A stretch of 64,000 bases of DNA. Origin: Zea mays (lineage: Eukaryota; Streptophyta; Magnoliopsida; Poales; Poaceae). Numbering within the stretch: the stretch's first letter is position 1; every line of letters starts with the position of its first letter. This document shows positions 22,171 through 34,121 of this stretch, one piece after another. The notes beneath the pieces are model-generated. The model was not told the origin of the DNA, ran no database searches, and saw nothing but the letters and a program-made list of their open reading frames with translations. The stretch covers positions 192,131,439-192,195,438 of the forward strand of contig NC_050100.1 in assembly GCF_902167145.1 (NCBI RefSeq). Direction: 5' to 3'. The position numbers and the translations under genes are program-made.

Positions 22171-22830
22171 TCCAAGCCCCCAATGCTTGGGATTCACAAC
22201 TGTTAATTGCTATAATGTAGTGTTGCTGGATCACAAAAATAACATTGTGTTTATGTGGTGCAGTGTGTGGTGCTGGTGTTCAACGTGGGTTAGTTTCTTA
22301 TTAGTTGCATGTCGTCTTTTGTTAGGGAGTGGGAATTTGTGAGCCATCTCTTTCTTTCTAAACCTTTTTCTAGGGTGATGCAAGTACAACGCTTTATCCC
22401 CAATTAGAATATGAATAATAGAGGATCAACATGACATAGAATTGACTTTTTGTAATAAATGAGTCGTAGGTGAATTGGAACAACGAGATGTATGGTACAA
22501 GAATTTGAAAAATTTGTGATGAGTGAATAATTCTGCTGGATCTAGTATGTATTTTTTTGATAAACCTTGATTCTTTTCCATGTTTTTGACAATCCATTTT
22601 TTAGTGTTAGGTTGGGACAAGATAATGGAAGAAAAAATGTTATCGACCTCAAGCACATACTCATTGATCTTTCCCTTCTATATGATTGTTGATGGCGATA
22701 TATCATCCACCAACAATTGAAATTGGATGAAAAGGGTGTTGCCCATTGTTTTGATGGGTCACCCTCACTCATATGCTTGAGATGTCATAGCCAAACACAA
22801 GTTATGCATGTTTTTTATGGCTTTAGTTCT
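22171..22830 (+). repeat. Direct duplication, copy 1 (blocks A and B adjacent)
   Basis: Block A (22171-22612) recurs diverged at 23546-24032; block B (22612-22820) recurs at 23048-23240. Markers are gtgttcaacgtgggtta, gtgggaatttgtgagccatc and atatcatccaccaacaattg. The origin is unknown; no domain is recognised in any frame. 22831-23047 shows no gene. Confidence 0.65.
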
Positions 22831-23047
22831 TCTCTCAACATTCTCATTTGCTGAAAGTTGTCCCTATATTTTATTTTTATTAGGAAAATATATTTCAGTT
22901 AGCTGTTTGTTTATCCCCAAAGTAAATGTATGTGCTTTATAGAATCGACACGAAGCATGAAAAGTTCAATATCGAAGTCGATACTTTACGCCCTATAAAA
23001 TATGATCGAATCCATGACATACTAAACGAGCTTGTTGTGAGATTTGA

Positions 23048-23240
23048 TTGGGACAAGATAATGGAAGAAGACAATGTTATGGGCCTACTCTTTCCCTTCT
23101 GTATGAATGTGGTCGGCGATATATCATCCACCAACAATTGAAATTGGATGAAAAGGGCGTTGTCCATCGTTTTGATGGGTCACCCTCACTCATATGCTTG
23201 AGATGCCACATCCAGACACAAGCTATGCATGTTTTCTAGT
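23048..23240 (+). repeat. Direct duplication, block B copy 2
   Basis: ttgggacaagataatggaag through cacaagctatgcatgtttt matches 22612-22820 with scattered substitutions. One frame gives a short open stretch in which block B reads [18 protein letters not shown] do not recognise it. 23241-23545 holds no supported gene. Confidence 0.65.
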
Positions 23241-23545
23241 GGCTTTAGTTCTTCTCTCAACATTCTCATTTGTTGAAGAATTTAGATCATCATTGTCATA
23301 ATAATCTTGATTTCTGCAAAGTAACATCATTAGAATAGCATACATCTCGTGTTTTGAATCACAAATTTCCAAAAAAAACAATATCACCTTACATCTATTT
23401 GGACTCCCATTTTCTCGTTCATGGTCGACCGCGTCAATAAGAAACCGACAAGTTCCGCCTTGCAACGGAAGGGTGGTTTCTCTCACGAATAGGTAAGCAC
23501 ATCGATGTCCAACCTCTCTCTCTATCGGCCGCCAAAATGTCGATG

Positions 23546-24032
23546 GCCTCAAGCCCCCAATAATAGCCCCAATCGCTTAGGCTTCGCGAGTGTTAATTGG
23601 TACAATATAGTGTTGTTGGATTGCAAAAAATACATGCGTGCTTATATGGTGAAGCGCGCTACCGGCGGTGTTGGTGTTCAACGTGGGTTAACTTCTTATT
23701 AGCTACATTTTCGTGGTTTGATACATAGTGGGAATTTGTGAGCCATCTCTTTATTTCTAAACTTTTTTCTAGGGCGATGCAAGTACTGCCCTTTGTCTCC
23801 AATTAGGATATGAATAGGGGATCAACATGGCATAGAGTTGCCTTTTTTCCAATATGAGTCATAGTTGAATTGGAACAACAAGATGTATGATACCGATTTT
23901 TTTTAAAAAAAGTGTGCGATGAGTAATTAATTCTATTAGAATTCAGGTAATGTTGGATATGATATGCATATGTTTTTTGATAAACATTGATTCCCTTCTC
24001 ATGTTTTTTGACAATCCATTTTGTATCGTTAG
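23546..24032 (+). repeat. Direct duplication, block A copy 2
   Basis: It matches 22171-22612 in order with substitutions and small indels, ending ttttgacaatccattttgta. In copy 1 block B follows directly; here it does not. Confidence 0.6.
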
Positions 24033-24554
24033 GTATATGTAAATTCTTCGGAACCTCGAAAACAAAGATTCATTACATAGGTTGGTTACACTTACACCAG
24101 TTCAACTACAAAATCTACACCTCCATTTTGTCGGCTTAAATGTTGAAAGTTTGTCGCAGTTGATTCTGTATCTACATTACAAATCATCATTTCAGACTCA
24201 TATCGAAAACAGACTTAAAGGCATCGCCTTTCAACCAAATTCGACGAACCTGCACGTAAACACAATCTGTGAACCCCGAGTTGCCAACCGAAGCAACTAT
24301 CGCTCCAAAGATCTGACTCATGTGGGCCAAATTCTTTCTTGCCAAAGAAGCATCCGACGAACTAGGTAGAAGGCTGAGAAGGCGCAGGAATCCCCCCACT
24401 GCACCCCAACCTTCCAAAAGATCCAAACTTGCAAAGCCGTGGCGTCCGAAACGGAGCGGCAGTGCAGCGCACAACGCACCGTTCTCGAAACTCACGACCC
24501 CTCTGTCTCGTCTCGCCGCAACCTCATCCTATCCGTCTCACCCTCATCCCCGTT

Positions 24555-24563
24555 TAATATATA
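24555..24563 (+). promoter_or_regulatory. TATA box of the clpP gene
   Basis: taatatata in the context gtttaatatataccg lies 126-134 bp upstream of the ATG, in an otherwise GC-rich stretch. It implies a leader of about 100 nt. Confidence 0.5.
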
Positions 24564-24688
24564 CCGTTCCGCCGTTCGTCTCCTCTGGCCCTCTCTCCAT
24601 CCCCAGCCCACGACCCTCCGCCACCAGCCATCGTCTGCATCAGATCTCCCGCCCGTCCGTTACATCCCAGGGCGACGCGGCCGCGGCC

Positions 24689-25597
24689 ATGACGCCATCC
24701 TCAGCTCTCGCCCTCGCGCACCACGCCGCGGTATCCCCGCTCCCGTCCTCCACGCCGCGGCCCTCCCCCAGGTCCAGCTCTCTGAGCCTGGGCCCGGGCT
24801 CCGCCGGGCTCGGGCCGCGCCGGCTCGTCGCGGCGGCGCCCCCACGGGCGTTCTTCTCCTCGTCCCCCTACCAGCCGCCCCAGCCGGAGGGGTTCTCGCA
24901 GCACCGCGAGTACGGTCTGGTCCCCATGGTCATCGAGACCACCTCCCGCGGGGAGCGCGCCTACGACATCTTCTCGCGCCTGCTCAAGGAGCGCATCGTC
25001 TGCATCCACGGGCCCATCGCCGACGACACGGCCTCGCTTGTCGTCGCGCAGCTGCTCTTCCTCGAGTCCGAGAACCCGCTCAAGCCCGTCCACCTCTACA
25101 TCAACTCCCCCGGGGGCGTCGTCACCGCGGGGCTCGCCATCTACGACACCATGCAGTACATCCGCTGCCCCGTCACCACCCTCTGCATCGGCCAGGCGGC
25201 CTCCATGGGCTCGCTCCTCCTCGCGGCTGGGGCGCCGGGTGAGAGGCGCGCGCTTCCCAACGCCAGGGTCATGATCCACCAGCCCTCGGGCGGCGCGCAG
25301 GGGCAAGCCACCGACATCGCCATCCAGGCCAAGGAGATCCTCAAAATGCGCGACCGCCTCAACAAGATCTACCAGAAGCACACGCGCCAGCCCATCGATA
25401 AGATTGAGCAGTGCATGGAGAGGGACCTCTTCATGGACCCTGAAGAGGCGCGCGACTGGGGCCTCATCGACGAGGTCATCGAGAATCGACCTGCCTCGTT
25501 CATGCCCGACGGAATCGGTGGAGGCCTCGATGTGCCCAGGCTCGGTGGCGTTGGCGGCGGACGGGGGAGGGACGTCGAGGAACCTTCCGCGGTGTGA
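24689..25597 (+). CDS. CLPP2: ATP-dependent Clp protease proteolytic subunit, mitochondrial type
   Basis: A single uninterrupted frame encodes 302 residues of a ClpP serine peptidase, which forms a double-heptamer chamber that degrades substrates unfolded by ClpX. The catalytic triad is complete with canonical spacing: Ser172 (GQAASMGS), His197 (VMIHQPSGG), Asp246 (MERDLFM). The oligomerisation and strand motifs [20 protein letters not shown] and GEILKM-like AKEILKM are present. The first 65 or so residues are Ala/Ser/Pro/Arg-rich with few acids, a typical organelle transit peptide; the sequence type fits the nuclear-encoded mitochondrial subunit rather than the plastid ones, which is an inference. 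The frame stays open upstream to 24320, but a TATA box at 24555 and the ATG context favour the start at 24689. No introns. Confidence 0.93.
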   Translation: MTPSSALALAHHAAVSPLPSSTPRPSPRSSSLSLGPGSAGLGPRRLVAAAPPRAFFSSSPYQPPQPEGFSQHREYGLVPMVIETTSRGERAYDIFSRLLKERIVCIHGPIADDTASLVVAQLLFLESENPLKPVHLYINSPGGVVTAGLAIYDTMQYIRCPVTTLCIGQAASMGSLLLAAGAPGERRALPNARVMIHQPSGGAQGQATDIAIQAKEILKMRDRLNKIYQKHTRQPIDKIEQCMERDLFMDPEEARDWGLIDEVIENRPASFMPDGIGGGLDVPRLGGVGGGRGRDVEEPSAV

Positions 25598-26977
25598 GGA
25601 TTGGCCTCAAAGGTGAAATCCTTCCTCATCCGGTGGATGTGTTGTTTGTTGTTAGATCCAAAGGTTCAATTCTTACTATACAAGGTTAACCTTGTTATTA
25701 TGGTTATGGAAACGTCCGGCTCCCCATTGTCCTTGTTGCTTAAATTGCTTCAATTGAGCTATTGGGGATATAATTATTGCAACTCTAAGGAAATTCTGCA
25801 CTGTTGATACTGATAAATTGACACAGTATTGTGTATGTTGTACTATATTTGTATCAATTCCATGCCAGGACATTCAAACTTTTTCCTCTTTTGTTTCTTT
25901 CTCACAGTAATTGCTCTTGCCTTTTTGTTTCTATCAGGGACTAGATCTTAATATGTTTTTGGTTTCATGTTCTTTCATGTGTATTGGTGTTCAGCCTTGT
26001 TGCTAACCTAAGTATGTGTGTGTGTGTGTGTTAAAATATGCAGGGATGTTATTCTGATCCGCTGTATAATGCATTTCAAGTTGAGACCTTAGAATGACTA
26101 CTTTCTGCACAATTGATTGCTTGCTTCGATTTTTTATTTATTCTGTGGGTTGGTTAAATTCCAAGACAATGGTTAGCGTTTCTGAAGTGTTGTTGTTTGG
26201 TTGGGCGGTAAAACATACAATTTGCAAAACGAACTTTTAACTGCTGTAGTCTATAATTCTTACCCCAAAGAGCATCTTGTAAGGTAGTTAAGCGTGAGAT
26301 AGTGTGTTCTAGCATAGGAATTGTTCATATGAACTATGAAGAATTTATTTGTGACCTTGTTAATTCATTGCTCAAGTTTGATGCAAATTGTACTCAATAT
26401 AGTCTATAGTTCAACCAAGTCTTAATAGACCATGGGATTAAGCTTTGATGGCTCAGACTTCTTAGAGCAGGTTTAGAATCATTATTATCTGGTTGGGCTC
26501 TGAACTCTTTGATCACGTTTCTGATGGCAATATTACATTGTTGGAGTTACTCCACCTAATGAACTGTATGTAACCTTTCGCAACAGGGTGGATAAAGTTG
26601 GTGTATGTATAATTTCAAGAAATATTTACTGTCAGTTCTCAAAGCTGCCACAGTTGCAGTCTAACATATCTCTTTGGATTTTCATAAAGCTTGCTTGGCA
26701 TGTGCCCAAAAAATGGTTTTGTATAGATCCATATAAGGTCCTAGTTTGTAAGTGAACGGATGATGAATGAAGCGGGTTTAATAATTTGGGCAATATCCTT
26801 GGTCCTGCCAGGCTGCATTCTCGACTGATTGTGAAACTGCCAGCCTGTATTGCAGTTCAATGACACCAGTGTTCAGTAGAACTGTAGAATTTTGAAATTA
26901 TTTCATGCTCTAAGTGTCTAGTAAACCACCGGTGGCCATTTTTTAGGGTACCAGGTTGGGTCTCGTACTGTTTTTTT
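25598..26977. other. Downstream region of clpP; no gene seen
   Basis: AT-rich sequence that should include the 3' UTR; I cannot place the poly(A) site. A short TG repeat lies at 26015-26031. No further gene or element is supported. Confidence 0.5.
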
Positions 26978-27141
26978 ATGTGTTTGAATGCAGAAGAGCT
27001 AATAGTTAGTTGATAAAATTAGCTGGAGATGTTGCTAAAATTAGCTGGAGACATCCAAATAGCCTAGCTAATAGTTCAGCTATTAACTTAACTGCTTTTA
27101 ACTGGAGACATCCAAACACAGTCAGCTAATAGTCCAACTAA

Positions 27142-27720
27142 GACCTTGATTGGAACCTCTAGCGCTAAAACTAAAAGCTAGCTGCTAAAATTAGTTTTAG
27201 GCTATTCACAATGGTGGTTTCATTTCATAATGATTTCATCCATATTTAATAGTGTGTCACATCAGATTTTTTTGATGATATGGCATAGCATTTAAGAGGA
27301 TTGAGTTTAATGGGATAAAATTAGTTTCATAGGGATGAAACTATGTTAACTTGTTTCGAAGGTCTTGGAAACCATGTGAAACCTCTATTGAGATTGATTT
27401 GTTTCATCTTCACATATTTTACTAACTTCTATTGGCCATTGAGTTGCAACATTTAATTGGTATGTTAGCATGTAAAACAGTGAAGTGAAATATTGCATCG
27501 AGAGACATTGTTTCATTCATAGTTTCATAGCCCTTTTGATGATGTGGCATAATTGGAAAGAGCGCTACAAAATTCCCATTGAAAATAGCCTTAGAGGTTC
27601 CAAATGCCCTCAGCTAATTACTAGCTAACTCACAGCTAACAATTAATTTATTAGCTGGCTTAACCCATCTAATAATTTGTTAGCCGGCTAACTATTAGCT
27701 CTAAGGTTTCAAACAGGGCC
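27142..27720. mobile_element. Tourist-like MITE containing another MITE
   Basis: Ends GACCTTGATTGGAACCTC and, reversed, GGCCCTGTTTGAAACCTT are imperfect inverted repeats, flanked by taa at 27139-27141 and 27721-27723. The element at 27200-27590 interrupts it. Confidence 0.55.
27200..27590. mobile_element. Tourist-like MITE (391 bp), nested
   Basis: Inverted ends GGCTATTCACAATGG and CCATTGAAAATAGCC, flanked by tta at 27197-27199 and 27591-27593. AT-rich interior with no frame. Confidence 0.8.
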
Positions 27721-27870
27721 TAACTATTAGTTGTGCTCTCAATTGCCCATTAGTTATTAGCTGGTTTAACCAGCTAAAATTAGCTAATAGTTAGCCAACT
27801 AATTCCACTAATATTTTTTAGCCAGCTAACCATTAGTCTAGTGTGTTCAAATAGGATCTTAGTTTACGAG

Positions 27871-29264
27871 TGGTAAGTGAGAGGTGTGCTTGTCTCAGGT
27901 TTCAGTACTAAAATTATGGATGAACCACTGAAGTTCCTGTTTAGGAAGACTAGGAATAATATTTGGTTGTTCAATGTCATCTCCCATGTTTCAGATGAAC
28001 TTGGCTTGGAGAGGGTTTTTTCCCTAATAGTGGAATTTGTTGGTGTGAAGAATATACTTGAATTGTTCTTTGAGAAGAATATAGTTGGTGTAGCTCTAAA
28101 TTTGTGGCACCTTGTTAGGTGTTATTTTTATTTTGGAAAGTTCACTTTTGTCTTAGTTGAAGTTGATGCTCCGGTGCTTGAGAATTAGGTTCAGTGTGTC
28201 ATTAAGCTAATATTATTTGTTGATTGACATATTTAAGCTGTGGTCCTTTGACATAGTGGCTGTCTTGTGTTAAGCTTATTAGTCAATTTTTTTGTATGAT
28301 CAGATGAGTGCATTCGACATTTTCTTTTGCATGTTTTAACCTGAATCATATTATAGTATACCAATCCGGTGGCAAGAAACACCAATGCATTACGCTGGAG
28401 TTCTACGCCTAATGGAACAGTATGTAATCTAGCACTGCAACACAGTTACAAACTTCGTGTTCTTAGAATATGAAGAACTATTGACTTGTCTGATTTGAAG
28501 TAGTTGCAGTTGTATGCGTTGCTGAAGTTATGCTTGTTTGCTGCGGTTTACTGTGGCTTTAATCTAGCTATAGTTTGTACAGTATTTTGTCTCTATAGAT
28601 TGTAGCTACAGTAATCTGAACAGCTGTACCGTGGCCAGCCAGTCGAACAAGCAGCTTGAAATCATGTTTATGAACACTGCCTAGTTTGGGGCGAAGGCTT
28701 GAAATCATGTTTATGCACTTGTTTAGGCGTACTGTATGTTCAGTGTTCCAAATGAAGCTGAGCCTCGTCGGGGCTCAATTGGTAGAACTGGCGTGTGCGC
28801 ACAAACTCATCCACCGCCGGCCATTCCTCTCGTTTCAGTGCCAATAAACGTTAAGAACATGAACATACCATATTGACAAGCGGAAATGGGCGGCCACGAC
28901 TTGCCTACTCCCATTGATATCATTATGCGACAGGTTCTCGGTGAAATTGGGGTGCGTTTATTTCAGATAAAAATAAAATTTTCGGTGAAAACAATCAGTA
29001 ACTTACCAAACACTTTAGAGGCGGTTGAAGGAATCGGCTTTTACACTTGATGGCATAATCTGGACCGTGAGCGTTCTCATGCGTTTCTTATTATTATTAT
29101 TTTTTTGGGAAAAATCTCATACGTTTCTTCCACCTCGTTTGAACTTTGCCGTAACTGCCGGTGCCCGATCACCGTTGACAAACAAAATCCATGAAAAACG
29201 TTTGAACAACGTACCAGACAAAAGGCGATTGTAGAGGCTGAAGTTACGAAGGAATGGTTATTAC
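27871..29264. other. No supported gene
   Basis: An open frame of 103 codons (27877-28188) has no recognisable domain and no gene-like context; I leave it unnamed. The rest is AT-rich intergenic sequence. Confidence 0.4.
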
Positions 29265-29267
29265 TTA

Positions 29268-29471
29268 GGTGTTTTTTGAATGTATCCTCTAGAGCTAATT
29301 ATTTGCTAGCTAATAAGTTGTTAGCTAACTTTAACTAGCTTGAGATAACTCATAGCTAATGGCTACTCGAGGATATAGCTAACAATTAGTTGGTCCATTA
29401 GCTGATCCGTTCTAAACTTTTCAACTAAGTTTAGCCGCTAACTATTAGCTCTAGAAGTTTAAAACATAGTC
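29268..29471. mobile_element. Tourist-like MITE (204 bp)
   Basis: Left end GGTGTTTTTTGAATG...CTCTAGAGCTAAT and right end TTAGCTCTAGAAG...ACATAGTC are inverted relatives, flanked by tta (29265-29267, 29472-29474). It is related to the 27142 family. Confidence 0.65.
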
Positions 29472-29474
29472 TTA

Positions 29475-29846
29475 ATTGTATGCATCTAAGGAGCTCAACT
29501 AAAAGTTCAACTAATAGCTACACCCCAACTACTCATTAGTCCATTAGAACAACTTTAATAGTTCTCTAAACAACTCTTTAAATCTTAAATTTAAGAAGTG
29601 AACAGAAAACACTTCTCTAATAGTTCTTCAAACAGACTTGTTAAATTTAGTTACTTGTTATCCAACTTCATTTACTCTCCAGATTTGGCAACTCGATAGC
29701 AACTCCCTAAACATAGTTGTCACCGATTTCTTCACACCTACGTGTTCATTTTTCCCTTTCCCGCACAGCGAGGTAGCCAGGTTTGGTGTGCTCTGAGACG
29801 AAGTCTCTTTCGATGTTGCGAGTAGTTTGTTGGTCCAAGTAAATTT
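29475..29846. other. No gene seen
   Basis: Intergenic sequence up to the broken edge of the gypsy element. No boundary signal such as an LTR end is visible at the edge. Confidence 0.4.
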
Positions 29847-30682
29847 TTACTGCGCCAAAGGGGCTAGAATTTTCATGCACATGTAGAGGCCGTGAATTGT
29901 TGCTTCAAGTTTGTTGATGGACCCTCTGCGCATTATGGCGTTGTATGGATAGACCATGTCGACTATGTCGAAGGTCACCTGCTCTGATCTTGCGTTGGGG
30001 TTTGCGCCGATGGAGAGGGGGAGCTCTATCTTGCAAAGTGGAAATGTCCCCTTTCCTCTGAAACCATAGAGTGGGTTGTCGGTTGGCTGAAGTAGGATGT
30101 GGTTGATGCCCATCTGGTCGAAGGCATACTGGAAGATGATGTTGGCTTGACTCCCGTTGTCAATGAGGGCCTTCTGGAGCTCCCAGCTTTCCACATTGCA
30201 ACTGATGATGAGTGCGTCTGCATGGGGCACGCTGCGAAGGTCGACGACTGTTGCATCGAAGGTTAGTGGTACATGAGACCACTTTGTCTGAATGACAGGT
30301 CCTGTGATGGCGATATGGTTGACCCTTCAGTAGTGATCCCTTTTTTGTCGTTTGTTCTCAAATTCCGAGCTGGACCCTCTGGTGATCATATGAATCATTC
30401 CCCTGAAGGGTGGATCGGTGAAGTCTTCCTGCTTTGGTGGTGGGGGAGTGGTAGGTGTTGGTTTGGATGTTGTGATGATGGTGGTGGCAGGGCTAACCTT
30501 TCTTGGTATTGAAGGTGTTGTTGATGTGGGAAGAGATTGGGGTTTTGCTGCTGGGGTAATATAGGTGCTCGTTTTGGTACTGATGCTGGTGGTATTGTTG
30601 CAGTTGATAGGTATGAGCGACGACTCTTTAGTTGTCTATCAGGGAGGCCCTAGCCATTCAGTCTTTTGTTGCCTTGGTCTTC
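29847..30682 (-). pseudogene. Gypsy gag end and protease fragment
   Basis: The clear part (30230-29847) reads a retropepsin-like region: ALIDNGSQANIIF, where the aspartic protease active-site loop lies, then GFRGKGTFPLCKIELPL and NAIMRRGSINKLEATIHGLY, segments typical of plant gypsy proteases. The region 30682-30231 is the remaining, more decayed gag-protease link. It ends at 29847 without a stop typical of the family, so the element is truncated. Confidence 0.7.
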
Positions 30683-32174
30683 TAAAAGTAGCCTAGAGGG
30701 GGGGTGAATAGGCTACACCTGAAATTTTTCACTAAAAACTTCGAGATATGTCAAATTAAAGTTGCACTGGTGCAAACCGGTTCAGTTGATTTTGTTTACA
30801 ATTGAACAAGTTTGAACCTGCTCAACTTAGATTAAATAATCAGTTAAATAAATATTACGAAGTAGTGAAAGATTTTGCTAATGACTTGCCCTACAGAAAA
30901 TCCACTCAAATAGATGAATATGAACCAACCAACAATTTAGGCACTTAACAAGAAAGCACAAGAACACGCGATTTATCCCGAGGTTCGGCAACCACCACAA
31001 AGGTGTCCTACTCCTCGTTGAGGAGCCCACAAAGGGCCGGGTCTTTTCCAACCCTAATCCTCCACAAGCCGACCACAAAGGTCAAGGCAATCTCTTCTCA
31101 AATTTGCTCAAAGAGCGGGTAATACAAACTTCTTGGGGTCGTCCACAAATTTGGAGACTCCCAAGCAACCTCTAACCGTCAAGGAACACAAGGCTCCAAG
31201 AGTAACAAATCTGCACAAGGTTAAGTTTGCAATGAGCTCAAGAACAAAGAGAATGGGAGAATCAAGATTAAATTGACAGCGCGTTAGATCGACTTCACCT
31301 CAAACCAAGGATCCTTCAAGCGATTGAAGGAGATGTGATTTCGGGTGTGAGATGTGAATTGAATGCCCTTGTTTGGAGTTTGGTCAGCTAAGAAATCGTG
31401 GAGAGAGCAGAAGTAATAAAGAGAGAGAGTGTGGGGGTGTATTTAAAGGATCCCCCAAAAGCTGGCAGTCGTTGGGAGAAAAGAGCCAAAAACCGGTTGA
31501 ACCGATTTGTAAACCGGTTGAACCGGTTTCCACGAGGAAGATCTCGGTTCACTGATCTACTCAGCCGGAGACTCGACCGGATCCAAAACCGGTTGAGCCG
31601 GGAAAAATTCCGGTTGAACCGGTTTCTAAAAAATATCTTCATACGATTTTTCTGATAGCTCTGACTGTCAGACAGGTCAGAGCAGGGGTGGCAGAGAAAT
31701 AGTCCAGAAACCGGTTGAACCGGTTTCAGGTCCGGTTGAACCGGTTTCAGAGGCTGAAGAGCAAGTTTTGAACATTTTGAAGTGAACAAAGGTGGAACTC
31801 TTGTGGGAAGTAAAAGTGTTTTTTCACAAAGGCATTCATGATCTAGAAAAGTGTTCTCTAAGATGATTTTGAAGGATTTTGAACTTAGCTCATTGCATAA
31901 CTTACTTAACCATTGCGGGTCCCTCTTAATTGAACGGCGATTCCTATAACTCAAGAATTATAAAATGAACACTGTCGTTGTTTCCAAGCACTTGGAGCAC
32001 GCCATATGATGTAGAATTTAAATCCGTTGTGCTTTATATTTTTATGCTCATAAGATCTGTGCTTCTCCTGTCTGTAGAATAACTGTGTACATGCTAGGAG
32101 CAAACTTGTTAGAATCTCTGTTTGTTTTGTCATTTAATCACCAAAACCCTCAATTAGGGTTGATTGCACTTACA
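30683..32174 (-). repeat. Sirevirus 3' LTR (1,492 bp)
   Basis: The plus strand starts TAAAAGTAGCCTAGAGGG (the usual TG changed to TA) and ends gattgcacttaca. The U3 region (31490-31750) holds repeats of AACCGGTTGAACCGGTTTC. The outer end abuts the duplication tcttc; the inner end abuts a polypurine tract. Confidence 0.85.
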
Positions 32175-32189
32175 ATCTCCCCCTTTTTG
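32175..32189 (-). other. Polypurine tract
   Basis: The reverse complement is caaaaagggggagat, next to the LTR start, confirming minus orientation. Upstream 32190-32648 is the non-coding 3' internal region with no gene. Confidence 0.75.
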
Positions 32190-32685
32190 GTGATTGATGC
32201 CAAAACAAACTAGAGTAGAGATAAAAATTAAAAAGTAAGAACACTGGCGAGATAAAAGTACTTGTGTATGTGCAGCTCCCCCTAAATATGTGCATGAGTT
32301 TTGTGATATTAATATTGACTTGATATGTCAATTTGCAACATATTTAGAGAGAGTGAACAACCAACACAATACACAAAAACTGAGGGATGCAACACAATTA
32401 TATAGGATATGATGATAAAAAGAATAGTATTACACAAACGAGTCCATCATTGCATAGCATAAGATATGAAATGTTACTACTGGCTATTACAATAAGATCA
32501 TCACATCACATCATTAAAAAGTTTGTGGCTCTAAGCCATCACCACATGCATCACAAGTCAGACGAATAATAATTATTACAGACCAGGTGTTCATTACATA
32601 AATTAAAGGTGCTGCCAAGATGAGAATCCTTCTCTCCCTTTTTGGCAACTAGCACCAAAGAAGGAGAGAGCCACCAAGCCATAAA

Positions 32686-34121
32686 TCACCACTGAGGAGG
32701 ATGACGCGGACCAAAGAATTGATGCGCCAGGTGAGTTGCAAAGTGTTCTTCCCCAGACTGAGCTGGGGGAGGATAGCTTCCTGAAGGATCCTGGGGCGGA
32801 GGATGAGAAGAGGATTGACTTGGATCCCCCTGGTGGGGAGGCGGAGCAAACTGCTCACGGTCATCAAAGTATTCTTCATCTTCTTCTTCATCTTCTGGAG
32901 ACATGAAAGGCACCCCATATGCCTGCTGGTGCCACTCATTGATTTCCGGAGGAGGAGGATGAAGAGGCACATCAGGCGAACGGGGAGCAAATGGCATACC
33001 CATAGAGGAAGCTTGACGACGAAGATTGTCGTCAGTCTCCCGCTGCCGTCGAGCCAGCTCATGTACATCTGAAGATATATTTCTGCACATGGAAAAGAAT
33101 GATGCAATGCCATGGGCCAGACGAGCACCCATCCCACGACCACGACCTCGACCACGACCACGACCACGTGGTGTGGGAGATCCGCGACCAGGAGATGGAC
33201 GCGAGGGTCCGGCAGCAGCAGGTCCACAAGAGCTGGAGGGCGCTTTCCTCAGATGCCCTGCTGGATTGTTTGGATCAATCCAGAAGGGGTGTAAGATAGA
33301 TGTATTGTGCCTTTCTCATAGCGAAATTGAGTGACCACTTCAATCATCTTCATGATGAAGGGGGCGTGAAGACATCCCTTAAGAGGGAAGCAGACAGCAT
33401 GAATAATTTCTTGCCAAATCATGTTAAAAACGTTGATGCTTTCCCAGCTATTGGGCTTCATAAATGAGAGCAAGACTTTGCTCTCTTCCAGGATGTTCAT
33501 CTGATTACCCCCTTTGGGAATGAGGGTCATTCTGCAGAGAGAATTAATATATCTGTAAAACTTATGCAGATTGGTGGACTCCCAAAATTTTCCAGTCTCA
33601 GATATATGAAGATCCCGGGCTTCATCCTTGGTGGGTTGACGAAAGTAATGAATTTTAATTTTGTCCCCAGAAATGTCTTCATCAGAGAATCCAAGAATGT
33701 GAGCAAACCTCCGGTAGCTCACCTTGTACCAGCTGCCTTCGATATAGAAATTTAGATAAGGAAAGTTATAGGGACTTTCCTCATCGGTCAGCTTGATCCA
33801 AAGAGTGAAATAGAACTGAGCAATGACCTCATCATTCCAGTCATATTGGAATGTCATAATGTTCTTCATTTTCTTCCTCTCACAGGCCCTCAAAGCCTGT
33901 GTCATCTCTAGATCTCCAATAGCTTCACATCCTTCCCAGTTGATGTATCTCTGATGCAGAATAGGCTGATGCTTCTTGGGAAGAATCACAGAGTTATAAA
34001 AATCAACATGCTGAAGGGTCCAGAACCGATTACCATCGATCCTAGCATCACGAATACGCAATGTAGGGTTTTGGAATCGGATGTCCTGGAGAAGAGCGGA
34101 CCCTCCGCTGGCGGTGAAATC
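32686..34121 (-). pseudogene. Sirevirus envelope-like ORF, truncated and frameshifted
   Basis: The 5' segment (34121-33249) encodes about 290 residues resembling the extra protein encoded downstream of pol in Sirevirus elements and related plant transposon ORFs (WYKVSYRRFAHILGFSDEDI, KFWESTNLHKFYRYINSL). Just before its stop, near 33290, the coding sense moves to another frame, which runs through an Arg-Gly repeat (33133-33172) into an acidic, Pro-rich tail ending at 32686. A one-base loss near 33290 explains this. The N-terminal part was cut off by the insertion at 34122. Function of these proteins is unsettled. Confidence 0.65.

Larger units (their letters stand above)
26978..27870. repeat. 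Cluster of nested MITE-like sequences rich in agctaatagtta
   Basis: Motifs such as tagctaatagttagctgg recur in both orientations. A first unit spans about 26978-27122 (tgtgtttgaatg against catccaaacaca), then the element at 27142-27720, then further similar sequence to 27870. No coding sequence. Confidence 0.6.

Noticed and set aside
24701..25381. 226-codon minus-strand frame over clpP (and other frames on both strands there)
   Set aside because: It mirrors the GC-rich third positions of the real clpP gene and has no domain.
27877..28188. 103-codon frame downstream of clpP
   Set aside because: No domain recognised and surrounded by MITEs; it could be chance in AT-rich sequence. A homology search would decide.
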